Part shown: positions 15,719 through 23,401 of the stretch, one piece after another
Layout: every line of letters starts with the position of its first letter
Position numbering within the stretch: the stretch's first letter is position 1
Source: Oscillospiraceae bacterium
Lineage (GTDB): Bacteria > Bacillota > Clostridia > Oscillospirales > CAG-272
Length of the DNA stretch: 42,090 nt
Direction: 5' to 3'
NCBI GenBank assembly: GCA_015064135.1
Contig: SVSU01000005.1
Coordinates: forward strand, 1 to 42,090
Position numbers and translations under genes: made by a program
Notes under the pieces: model-generated
Database searches by the model: none
The model's input: only the letters and a program-made list of their open reading frames with translations
Told to the model about the DNA's origin: nothing

Positions 15719-16798
15719 ATACACGGTATTATAACAAGAGGGGTTGGCGGGCTTTACGGAGTCCGCCTCACTCATAATGAAGAAGATGCACCCTGCGGCG
15801 AGTTGTCGGGCAGCGAGCTGCTGTGCCGCGCAAGAGGGATTTTTCGTCTGAACGGTATCACACCCCTTGTGGGAGATGTTGTGGAGATAGAACGGGATAC
15901 GGAGAACGAACTGTCTCAAGAAGAACGGGAAACGGAGCAGGAAGAAGGGGTAAGGGTAGACTATGTTATCGACAGGATATACCCTCGCTCAAGTGCACTG
16001 ATCCGTCCTCCTGTGGCAAATCTGACCCATTTGTTTGCGGTCATTCCGGCAGCTCAGCCCAAGCCCGATCTTCTGACAGCGGATAAACTGACGGTTATTG
16101 CGGAGAATTACGGGATCGAGCCCGTTATTATCATCAACAAAGCGGATCTTGACGGCGAGAACACGGCAATCCTTTCGGAGATATACGGAAAAGCAGGGTA
16201 CAGAGTGTTTGCCCTCAGCGCCGAGACGGGAGAGGGGGTGGATGCGCTCTACCGATACATCGAGGAGACGGCATCGGGAGAAACTCCCATGCTTTCCGCT
16301 TTTGCAGGAGTCTCGGGTGCCGGAAAATCCACTCTGATGACGGGAATGTTTCCCGACCTTTCCCTTAAAACGGGAAAAGTGAGCCGAAAGACGGAGCGAG
16401 GCCGCCATACTACACGGCACGTTGAACTTTATCCCGTGGAGATAGGCGGGGGAATGCTGTACATTGCGGACACACCCGGCTTTTCCATGCTGGATTTCAC
16501 AAGATTCAACTTTTTCCCTACGGATGAGCTGGCGCTCAGCTTCCGCGAATTTGCGGATTGTGTGGGAAGGTGCCGATATACCAAGTGCACACATACTAAA
16601 GAAGAAGGCTGTGCCGTTATAGAGCGTGTGGAGAAGGGAGAGGTTCCCATCAGCCGACACGAGAGCTACATTAAAATATTGGAAGAAATGAAGAAAAAGC
16701 CCGACTGGGAACGGCAGAAGGAGGAAGAAAAAAACCTTCGCCGCGGCAGTCAGGGTCAGACGACACACAGACAGGGCAGAAAACATGGTAAACGATAA
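15719..16798 (+). CDS. rsgA: Ribosome small-subunit GTPase A, apparent ATA start
   Basis: Late 30S assembly GTPase with circular permutation. An N-terminal OB domain carries an acidic insert (TENELSQEERETEQEEG). The G motifs come in the order NKAD (G4), SAETGEG (G5), GVSGAGKST (G1) and DTPGF (G3). The C-terminal zinc motif contains CVGRC, TKC and the His/Cys of EGCAV. Homologues start M-x-G-x-I-x-x-G-x-G-G-x-Y. Here HGIITRGVGGLY is preceded by an ATA at 15719, 8 nt after GGGGGG, not by ATG, GTG or TTG. The only upstream in-frame standard start (GTG 15599) lies deep in prkC, and downstream ones would cut the OB fold. Either ATA is used or there is a base error. The end overlaps thiN by 14 nt. 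Confidence 0.9.
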   Translation: MHGIITRGVGGLYGVRLTHNEEDAPCGELSGSELLCRARGIFRLNGITPLVGDVVEIERDTENELSQEERETEQEEGVRVDYVIDRIYPRSSALIRPPVANLTHLFAVIPAAQPKPDLLTADKLTVIAENYGIEPVIIINKADLDGENTAILSEIYGKAGYRVFALSAETGEGVDALYRYIEETASGETPMLSAFAGVSGAGKSTLMTGMFPDLSLKTGKVSRKTERGRHTTRHVELYPVEIGGGMLYIADTPGFSMLDFTRFNFFPTDELALSFREFADCVGRCRYTKCTHTKEEGCAVIERVEKGEVPISRHESYIKILEEMKKKPDWERQKEEEKNLRRGSQGQTTHRQGRKHGKR

Positions 16799-17447
16799 CA
16801 AAAAGACGGAGGGCAGCGGAACTGCCGTAATACTTACGGGAGGCGGCTGTGATCTTGAACGTGTTCTGGCTCGGCGGCTTGTCCCCGGGAGTGCTCTTGT
16901 CATTGCGGCGGACAGCGGATATCTGAAAGCTGAGCCCCTCGGTCTCATCCCACGGATTCTGGTTGGAGATTTTGACTCCATCCCCACCGATGCCATGCCG
17001 GATTCGGCGGAGGTGCCCGAGATCATTGCTGCACCATGCGAAAAAGACGAGACCGACACAATGCTTGCCTGCGAGATAGCTATGGAACGGGGCTGTTCGA
17101 GAGTGCTCATCGTCGGGGGCTTCGGCGGACGGTGCGATCACGAGCTTTCCAACATTTTTTGGCTTGAGAATTTGAAAAATCGTGGTGTGGATGCCGCTAT
17201 GACCGACGGCAACGGACTGATTACGGTGATTCGGGATGAAACGGTGGAACTTGAGAAACACGGCGGCTACTTTTCCGTCTTTGCTCTCGATTCCTGTACT
17301 GTTTCCCTGAGTGGATGCAAATATCCGCTGGTAAAAACAAAACTGCACAGGGATATTCCTTATGCGGTGAGCAACGAGATAACGGAAGATCGCGCTGTTG
17401 TTTCGGTGGAAGGTACGGCGATTCTGTGCAATGTGTTTGAGAGGTAA
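16785..17447 (+). CDS. thiN: Thiamine diphosphokinase
   Basis: Transfers pyrophosphate from ATP to thiamine to make the cofactor TPP. The 220-residue protein has the family's catalytic blocks: AADSGYLKA, ILVGDFDSIP (acidic metal-binding), EKDETDTMLA, and IVGGFGGRCDHELSNI. The C-terminal beta domain (about 145-220) binds thiamine. It starts inside the last codons of rsgA (14-nt overlap). The ribulose-phosphate epimerase gene often found between rsgA and thiN is absent. It ends 2 nt before recF. Confidence 0.92.
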   Translation: MVNDNKKTEGSGTAVILTGGGCDLERVLARRLVPGSALVIAADSGYLKAEPLGLIPRILVGDFDSIPTDAMPDSAEVPEIIAAPCEKDETDTMLACEIAMERGCSRVLIVGGFGGRCDHELSNIFWLENLKNRGVDAAMTDGNGLITVIRDETVELEKHGGYFSVFALDSCTVSLSGCKYPLVKTKLHRDIPYAVSNEITEDRAVVSVEGTAILCNVFER

Positions 17448-17449
17448 GG

Positions 17450-18595
17450 ATGCGGGTAACGAAGATCAAATATTATAATTTCCGCAATCTTTACGACTGC
17501 GAGACGGAATTTTCCGATGGAATCAATGTCCTATGGGGCATGAATGCCCAGGGGAAATCAAATATACTTGAAGGAATCTATTATTTCGCAAGAGGCAGAT
17601 CCTTTCGGGGGGCAGGAGACCGTGAACTGATTACCTTCGGTGATAGTTTTGCAAGAATGGAGCTCAGTTGTCTCAGAGAAGGTGCGGAGCATGAGATCAA
17701 ATTGGAGGCTGTTCTGCCAAAAGCCGGCAAGCGGAGCCTGTATCGGAACGGCGCAAAGCTGACCTCCGTTGTGGAGATGCTCGGCAGCTTCCGCGCGGTG
17801 CTGTTTTGCCCTGCTCATCTCAATATTGTGACAGGCGGCCCCCTTGAAAGGCGAACCTTTCTCGATATTGCCATTTCCCAGTTGTCCCCTGCCTATCTTA
17901 CATATCTGAGACGGTACAGCAAAATCCTTGCCGAACGGAATGCGCTGCTCAAACTGGCATCGGGCGGAAGAGGTGTTACGCCGGGGGAATGGGAAGTGTA
18001 TGCATGGCAGATGGCAGAGTGCGCGGCGGAGATCGCGGCATATCGGATGGAGTATGTTGAGATTCTTCAGGATGCCGTGGAGGAGTATTTCAACGGTATG
18101 ACGGACGGCAGAGAGAAGCCTGCGCTGGTGTATCAATCCCATGTGCCGACGGAGGAGCTGCCGAAGCCTCTTATGGGAGATGTTGTTTCATCTGCCGAGT
18201 CGGCAAAAAAAGGAATATTTGAGAAGCTGACCGCAAATGTTGACAGAGAGATCGCGTATGGTGCTACCTTGTGGGGGATCCATAAGGACGAGGTGAGGCT
18301 GCTGCTGAACGGGAAGGAAGCGAAGCTGTACGGGTCTCAGGGACAGCAGAGGAGCATGGTATTGTCAATGAAGCTGGCGGAGGGACAGATCGCGAGGCAG
18401 GTAGGCGGAGAATACCCCTGTCTGCTGCTTGATGATGTATTCTCGGAGTTGGATGAGGAACGAAGGCGGTATATCCTCGGAAAAATCAGCGGACGGCAGA
18501 TCATTGTTACCTCCTGCGAGCCTGACATTATTCCCGTGAACAACTATGATGGGGATATTGCATTTCATCATGTTGTCTCGGGGAATGTGGAGTGA
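17450..18595 (+). CDS. recF: DNA replication and repair protein RecF
   Basis: SMC-like ATPase that loads RecA at gapped DNA with RecO and RecR. Of 381 residues, the Walker A is GMNAQGKSN (30-38), the signature is SQGQQRS and the Walker B is LLLDDVFSELDEERR. The start has GAGGTAAGG 5 nt upstream. RecF usually sits between dnaN and gyrB near the origin. Here it follows thiN and precedes recX, and no dnaA, dnaN or gyrase gene is near. Confidence 0.95.
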   Translation: MRVTKIKYYNFRNLYDCETEFSDGINVLWGMNAQGKSNILEGIYYFARGRSFRGAGDRELITFGDSFARMELSCLREGAEHEIKLEAVLPKAGKRSLYRNGAKLTSVVEMLGSFRAVLFCPAHLNIVTGGPLERRTFLDIAISQLSPAYLTYLRRYSKILAERNALLKLASGGRGVTPGEWEVYAWQMAECAAEIAAYRMEYVEILQDAVEEYFNGMTDGREKPALVYQSHVPTEELPKPLMGDVVSSAESAKKGIFEKLTANVDREIAYGATLWGIHKDEVRLLLNGKEAKLYGSQGQQRSMVLSMKLAEGQIARQVGGEYPCLLLDDVFSELDEERRRYILGKISGRQIIVTSCEPDIIPVNNYDGDIAFHHVVSGNVE

Positions 18596-18631
18596 AATTT
18601 GAAGCCGTGATCTGCTTTTTCGGAGGTTTTT

Positions 18632-19288
18632 ATGTACATACAATCAATAACAGAGCAAAACGGCCTCGTCACCGTCACCATCTGCGGCGGAAACGATGCC
18701 TTTGAAACTTTCTCCGTTTCCGTTGGCAGGCTGAAGCGTATTTCTCCCCCCATTTCTGAGGGGATGACCGTTGACGAAGGTCTGTACGGCAAGATCGAGC
18801 ACGCTTCCGCTGTGACCGCCGCTGTACGAACTGCCGCCAATCTGCTTTCCGCATCCGACAAAAGCGCAAGGATGCTCAAACGCAGGCTCATCGAAAAGGG
18901 AATATCGGCAGAGGCGGCGGAGGATGCCGTGGAGTTTATGATCCGAAAGGGCTATCTTAACGAAGAAAGACAGGCGTCGGTTTATGCCGAGGCTGCGGTA
19001 CGGACAAAACTGTACGGGAAACGGCGTATTATGAGGGAGCTTTATGCCAAAGGATATGACCAAAGTGTCATTCGCCAAGCTGCAGACGGAATTTCCGATG
19101 AGGAATATGATGCCGCTTTGCGAAAATATCTTGATAAAACGCTCAGAAAGTCGTATAATGTAGACAGTACGAAAATCAGAAAGATTGCCGCGGCGGCACA
19201 ACGGCTGGGTCATGCTCCGTCAGCCGCCATCAGGTACATCAAAAGCCACATGGCGGAAGATGATCTTTTTGACGGTGAAGTTGATTGA
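18632..19288 (+). CDS. recX: RecX family regulator
   Basis: RecX binds RecA filaments and limits recombinase activity. The 218 residues contain three-helix repeats typical of the family: SARMLKRRLIEKGISAEAAE, FMIRKGYLNEERQASVYAEA and KLYGKRRIMRELYAKGYDQS. The first 75 residues form a beta-rich extension as in other Firmicutes RecX proteins. CGGAGG lies upstream of the ATG at 18632. Being 36 nt after recF, it may be regulated with it, linking a RecA loader with a RecA antagonist. Confidence 0.88.
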   Translation: MYIQSITEQNGLVTVTICGGNDAFETFSVSVGRLKRISPPISEGMTVDEGLYGKIEHASAVTAAVRTAANLLSASDKSARMLKRRLIEKGISAEAAEDAVEFMIRKGYLNEERQASVYAEAAVRTKLYGKRRIMRELYAKGYDQSVIRQAADGISDEEYDAALRKYLDKTLRKSYNVDSTKIRKIAAAAQRLGHAPSAAIRYIKSHMAEDDLFDGEVD

Positions 19289-19313
19289 ATATACCCCGAA
19301 AGGAATAAAACAT

Positions 19314-20711
19314 ATGGCGGAAACATGGAAGATAGGATTTATCTCCCTGGGATGCTCCAAAAACCTCTGCGATACGGAGGTCATGCTCAAGCACGTTCTT
19401 GACGCGGGCTACGAGATCACCCCCGAGGAGACGGAAGCGGATATTGTGATCATCAATACCTGCGGATTTATCGAAAGCGCAAAAAAAGAGTCCATCGACA
19501 ACATTTTGGATGTGGCGTGGCTCAAGAAAAATCATACATTGAAGGGAATTGTCGTGACGGGATGTCTGGCGGAGAGGTACCGCGAACAAGTTCTCCGTGA
19601 GATTCCCGAGATCGACGCCGTGCTCGGTGTGGGCGGTATTCATAAGATCGTGGAAGCCATCGAATCCGTGGCGGCAAACTACAAGGCGTATTCCAAAAAA
19701 GGTAAGGCAGCTCTTGTTCCCGAAGATAAGAAGTATGTCTGCTTTGACTCATATGAGAAATGTGCTCTCGGCGGTGAACGGGTTGTGACCACGGGCGGCG
19801 GCATGGCATATCTGAAGATTGCCGAGGGCTGCTCAAACCGCTGTACTTACTGTGCCATTCCCCTGATCCGCGGCGGACTCAGAAGCCGTACCATGAAGGA
19901 TATCGTGGAGGAGGCGGTCTGCCTTGATGCGATGGGGATCAAGGAATTGAATCTGATCGCTCAGGACACTACCTCCTACGGCATTGATATTTACGGACAC
20001 TACGCACTGCCGGAGCTTATCAGAGCCATCTGCGATGCTACAAAGATTCCGTGGATCCGTCTACTGTACTGCTACCCCGACAAGATCACCGACGAGCTTG
20101 TGGCGGAGCTTCGTGACAACGACCGTCTGGTGAAGTATATCGACATACCCATTCAGCATATTAGTGATTCGGTTCTGAAGCGCATGAACCGTCACGGAAC
20201 ATCCGATACCATCCGCGATGCTGTCGCAAGGCTGAGGAGGGAGGTGCCGGGGATCGTTCTCCGCACCACTGCCATTGTCGGATTCCCCGGGGAAACGGAG
20301 GAGGACTTCACAGCTCTTGCGGAGTTTCTGAAGGAGACCAAGTTTGAGCGTTTCGGCGCCTTCACCTACTCCCGTGAGGAAGATACACCCGCGTATGATT
20401 TTGAGGAGCAGGTGGACGAACAGACAGCACAGGACAGATACGACATCCTTATGAAGGAGCAGGTACTCGTCAGTGAAGCATACAACAATTCCCGTGTGGG
20501 AACGACAGTGCGTGTGATCTGTGAAGGATTCGACCCCGTTTCCGAAGCCCATTTCGGCAGAAGCTACGGCGAGGCGGCGGACATTGACGGAAAGATCTGG
20601 TTTACCACCCCCGACGATAAGATTCGTGTTGCGGAGGGCGAGATGCTGGATGTGAAGATCACCGATGCGCTGGACTACGACCTTGTGGGCGAAGCTTTGC
20701 TGAATATATAA
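19314..20711 (+). CDS. rimO: Ribosomal protein uS12 methylthiotransferase
   Basis: Radical SAM enzyme that adds a methylthio group to Asp89 of ribosomal protein S12. N-terminal UPF0004 cluster: Cys14, Cys50, Cys84 (SLGCSKNLCD, INTCGF, VTGCLAER). Radical SAM cluster: Cys173, Cys177, Cys180 (EGCSNRCTYC). C-terminal TRAM domain about 395-465. Total 465 residues. The frame is open further upstream within recX, but the conserved start and AAAGGA 9 nt before fix the ATG at 19314. Confidence 0.95.
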   Translation: MAETWKIGFISLGCSKNLCDTEVMLKHVLDAGYEITPEETEADIVIINTCGFIESAKKESIDNILDVAWLKKNHTLKGIVVTGCLAERYREQVLREIPEIDAVLGVGGIHKIVEAIESVAANYKAYSKKGKAALVPEDKKYVCFDSYEKCALGGERVVTTGGGMAYLKIAEGCSNRCTYCAIPLIRGGLRSRTMKDIVEEAVCLDAMGIKELNLIAQDTTSYGIDIYGHYALPELIRAICDATKIPWIRLLYCYPDKITDELVAELRDNDRLVKYIDIPIQHISDSVLKRMNRHGTSDTIRDAVARLRREVPGIVLRTTAIVGFPGETEEDFTALAEFLKETKFERFGAFTYSREEDTPAYDFEEQVDEQTAQDRYDILMKEQVLVSEAYNNSRVGTTVRVICEGFDPVSEAHFGRSYGEAADIDGKIWFTTPDDKIRVAEGEMLDVKITDALDYDLVGEALLNI

Positions 20712-20735
20712 CTAAAACGAAAGAGAGGACTGAAT

Positions 20736-21317
20736 ATGAATCTTCCCAATAAACTGACCGTGCTCCGTATGATTATGGTGCCCATTTTCCTTGTTGTACT
20801 GGTGGTACCCCTTCCCATTGGCGAGACTGCAATGCGAATCGCGGCGGCGGTGATTTTCGCCCTTACATCCCTTACCGATATGCTTGACGGCAAAATCGCG
20901 CGGAAGTACAATCTTGTTACCGATTTCGGAAAACTGATGGATCCCCTTGCCGATAAATTCCTCGTAATTGCCGCAATGGTGGGCATCCTCGTCCGTTTCG
21001 GCTACCTCAGCGACATATTTGTATGGGCTGTGGTTATTGTTGTTTTCCGCGAGCTGGCTGTGACCTCCATTCGCTGCATCGCGGCACAGAAAAAAGGACT
21101 TGTTGTAGCGGCAAGCTGGCTCGGCAAGGTTAAGACCACAACACAGATGATCTGCGTGATCTCCATCCTTCTCGAACCCGTTATTCTGCCCTTCAAGCCC
21201 TTTACGGAATGGCATCTTCTGTCATACGTCACAACGGCTGCCATGACCGTTATGACCCTTTGGTCGGGAATCGACTATCTGAAGGCATACTGGCCCCTTC
21301 TCGACCCCGAAAAGTAA
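20736..21317 (+). CDS. pgsA: CDP-diacylglycerol--glycerol-3-phosphate 3-phosphatidyltransferase
   Basis: Makes phosphatidylglycerol phosphate, the first committed step to phosphatidylglycerol. The CDP-alcohol phosphotransferase motif is complete (TDMLDGKIARKYNLVTDFGK plus LMDPLADK: D-G-x2-A-R-x8-G-x3-D-x3-D). About six membrane helices lie over 193 residues. GAGAGG precedes the ATG. It is the last gene of the rightward run, ending 2 nt before the convergent glycosylase, so any terminator must lie inside the opposing gene. Confidence 0.94.
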   Translation: MNLPNKLTVLRMIMVPIFLVVLVVPLPIGETAMRIAAAVIFALTSLTDMLDGKIARKYNLVTDFGKLMDPLADKFLVIAAMVGILVRFGYLSDIFVWAVVIVVFRELAVTSIRCIAAQKKGLVVAASWLGKVKTTTQMICVISILLEPVILPFKPFTEWHLLSYVTTAAMTVMTLWSGIDYLKAYWPLLDPEK

Positions 21318-21319
21318 TA

Positions 21320-22240
21320 TCAATCTTCAAGGTATCGCTCGCCGTAGAACAAATACTGCTGAGCGATACCGGCATATTTACCGAAAGCGGACACGTCAAT
21401 ACCCCTCGGGAAATGACGGGCGAGGGAGCGTTTCATCCATACATCGACGGGGAAAGCCTCTGTTCTTCCGAAGCCGAAAAGGAGTGTACAGGAGCCCACT
21501 TTCGGGCCGATTCCGTTTATCTTCATCAGCATGGAAAGGGCGGTATCGTAATCGGCGCAGTTTCCGACAGCGTTGAGGTCTACCTCGCCCGAAAGCACCT
21601 TTTCAGCCGCATCGAGAATGTATTTGCCTCTGAATCCGGCGCGAAGTGAGGCAAGTCCGTCAAGCCCTGCGCTGCATATGGCTTCCGCAGACGGGAATGC
21701 ATATGTACCCGGGAAAGCGGTTTCACGGCCGAGGGTACGGCAAAGGGAGGCGATTATCTTCTTGATTCGCGGAATGTTGTTGTTCTGGGAGATGATGAAG
21801 GAGATCACCGCTTCCCACGGGTCCTGACGGAGGATTCTTATGCCCCTGCCGCAGGATATGGCGTTTGTCATTACCTTGCGGTCTGCCTCATCGGTGAGGG
21901 AGTCTGCGAGGAATTTGTCGATGGCGTCGTAATCGGTATCGAGGGAGAGATATGGAATCCAACAGGAGAGACATTCCTCGGGTGTGGCGTTTATGACTGT
22001 GAGCACACCTTCGTCGGCGGAGTTTTGGGCAAAGGCTGCATATTTCCCGAAGGCAACACCGCCGATTACCGGGTCTGCGGAGAAGTCGGGAACAAGACGG
22101 TGCAAATCCTCCGTTGATAATGAGTCAAAGCGAAAGGACTGACCGCAATCGAAGGTTTTTGCGGCGGAAAAAGAACCGCATCCGCCTATTTGGGTTACGG
22201 GAATATTGTTGATTGTGGATGAGTCGATAATGAAAGGCAT
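21320..22240 (-). CDS. ogg: 8-oxoguanine DNA glycosylase/AP lyase (OGG1-type)
   Basis: Removes oxidised guanine from DNA. The 306-residue protein has the OGG N-terminal domain (1-120), the HhH motif ending KINGIGPKVGSCTLLFGFGR with the catalytic lysine at 247, and PVDVWM with catalytic Asp266. FISQNNNIPRI (149-159 region) is the conserved helix of the HhH-GPD fold. GGAGG precedes the ATG at 22240. It faces pgsA head-on with a 2-nt gap and is divergent from the DUF6062 gene across a tandem repeat. Confidence 0.9.
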   Translation of the reverse strand: MPFIIDSSTINNIPVTQIGGCGSFSAAKTFDCGQSFRFDSLSTEDLHRLVPDFSADPVIGGVAFGKYAAFAQNSADEGVLTVINATPEECLSCWIPYLSLDTDYDAIDKFLADSLTDEADRKVMTNAISCGRGIRILRQDPWEAVISFIISQNNNIPRIKKIIASLCRTLGRETAFPGTYAFPSAEAICSAGLDGLASLRAGFRGKYILDAAEKVLSGEVDLNAVGNCADYDTALSMLMKINGIGPKVGSCTLLFGFGRTEAFPVDVWMKRSLARHFPRGIDVSAFGKYAGIAQQYLFYGERYLED

Positions 22241-22282
22241 CCTTTGACCTCCGAGTCCCTGATTTATATTGTTTTTGAAAGC

Positions 22283-22346
22283 ATTTTAGCATAAAATCAT
22301 TTTAGCATAAAATCATTTTAGCATAAAATCATTTTAGCATAAAATC
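22283..22346. repeat. Four perfect 16-bp tandem repeats in a divergent promoter region
   Basis: Unit ATTTTAGCATAAAATC occurs four times without change. Each unit is itself a near-palindrome (ATTTTA / TAAAAT around GCA). It lies 42 nt upstream of the ogg start and 54 nt upstream of the DUF6062 start, so both promoters must lie in or beside it. Copy-number slippage would shift spacing by 16 bp. Perfect identity suggests recent expansion. It is not a CRISPR, because there are no spacers. Confidence 0.95.
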
Positions 22347-22400
22347 AAGTGAACTGCAACAACAGAGAGAGTAAAAAAAGACCTGTGGAAAGGAAAAAAT

Positions 22401-23147
22401 ATGGAACAGATTTATACTATACCCGTCAATGAAGCCTTTGAAAAATCGGCGGCTGACCATAGCTGTGGATGCCCCTTCTGCCTTATGTACAACAAACTGG
22501 AGGATAACGAGCTTGACCTTATTCTGGGAGCGTCCATGATGGAGCCCGATGTGAGACAGAAAACCAACGAGCAGGGCTTCTGCAAGGATCATTTTGAGCT
22601 TATGTTTACCCGTGGTAAGCGCCTCCCTCTGGCACTGATGATGGAAAGTCATCTTGACAGCGTGGCAAAGGAGATATCCTCGGGCAGTACGGCAGGACTG
22701 TTCGTTGCCAAAACCGGCGAGAACGCGGCAAAGCGCCTTGATTCCCTTGCCCACTCCTGCTATGTCTGCGACAGGATTGAGTATAACTTCTCCCGTATGA
22801 TAGAAACAGCAGCGCTTCTTTGGCAGAAAGACCCCGAATTCCGCAAAAAGACCGATGCCGCCCCCTTCTTCTGCCTCCCCCATTACGGCAGATTCATTAA
22901 GGCCGCAAAGGAACGCATGGCGAAAAAGGAGTTCGGCGAGTTCTATAAAACCGTTTCCGAGATGGAAATGCGCTATTTCGATAAACTCCGCGAGGATGTG
23001 TCCTGGTTCTGCAAAAAATTCGATTACCGATACGCAGAAGAACCCTGGAACGATGCCAAAGATGCCCCCGAACGCGCAAAACTCTTCCTCACAGGTAATC
23101 TCCACGTCCACGAAGACGAACGCAAACCATCCGGCGGCCTGACCTGA
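22401..23147 (+). CDS. DUF6062 family protein (putative zinc-binding)
   Basis: The 248-residue protein has paired cysteine motifs: CGCPFC (22-27), GFCKDHFE (about 72-79), SCYVCDR (about 118-124) and FFCLPHY (about 155-161). The two CxxC...CxxH sets look like a duplicated zinc-binding module. The rest is helical and charged, with no signal peptide or membrane segment. The family is widespread in Clostridia and uncharacterised. AAAGGA sits 7 nt before the ATG. It stands alone between the 16-bp repeats and the foldback element. Confidence 0.82.
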   Translation: MEQIYTIPVNEAFEKSAADHSCGCPFCLMYNKLEDNELDLILGASMMEPDVRQKTNEQGFCKDHFELMFTRGKRLPLALMMESHLDSVAKEISSGSTAGLFVAKTGENAAKRLDSLAHSCYVCDRIEYNFSRMIETAALLWQKDPEFRKKTDAAPFFCLPHYGRFIKAAKERMAKKEFGEFYKTVSEMEMRYFDKLREDVSWFCKKFDYRYAEEPWNDAKDAPERAKLFLTGNLHVHEDERKPSGGLT

Positions 23148-23180
23148 GTGCTGTGAAGGATGTGTCAGGAGAACGATAGC

Positions 23181-23378
23181 TGAAATGATAGTGGGGGAAC
23201 GATGGGGGTGGCCTCCCCCAAACCCCCCGTCGGGGATATTATCCCCGAACCCCGATAAACACAAAAAACTCCCATTCTGAAAAATGGGAGATTTTTTGTG
23301 TTTGGGGTCTGGGGGCAATGCCCCCGGCAGGGGTTTTAGGGGAGGATCCCCTAACGTCCCCCTTCGCTGTCATTTTCA
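23181..23378. repeat. Foldback (MITE-like) element, nested hairpins
   Basis: The region is an imperfect inverted repeat of about 198 bp. Arms of roughly 75 nt match in order: AAATGATAG against AAATGACAG, GGGGG blocks, TCCCCC, CGGGGATATTATCCCCG (left) against CGGGGGCATTGCCCCC (right, reverse complement), CCCC, then an almost perfect central stem. Individual arms also fold into small hairpins. No coding frame of note is seen in 23148-23401. It lies between convergent genes. The similar order of motifs in both arms argues for one foldback unit rather than random GC-rich hairpins. Confidence 0.75.
23257..23303. terminator. Bidirectional terminator at the centre of the foldback element
   Basis: AAACACAAAAAACTCCCATT pairs with AATGGGAG-A-TTTTTTGTGTTT around a 6-nt loop. 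Both strands give a GC-core stem followed by a T-run. It can terminate both the DUF6062 gene (plus) and the ABC transporter gene (minus), which converge here. Confidence 0.85.
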
Positions 23379-23401
23379 ACCTAACATCCCTTGCCACAGC
23401 C

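Noticed and set aside
22283-22346. Tandem repeat as a CRISPR array
   Set aside because: Units are directly adjacent without spacers, too short, and no cas gene is near.
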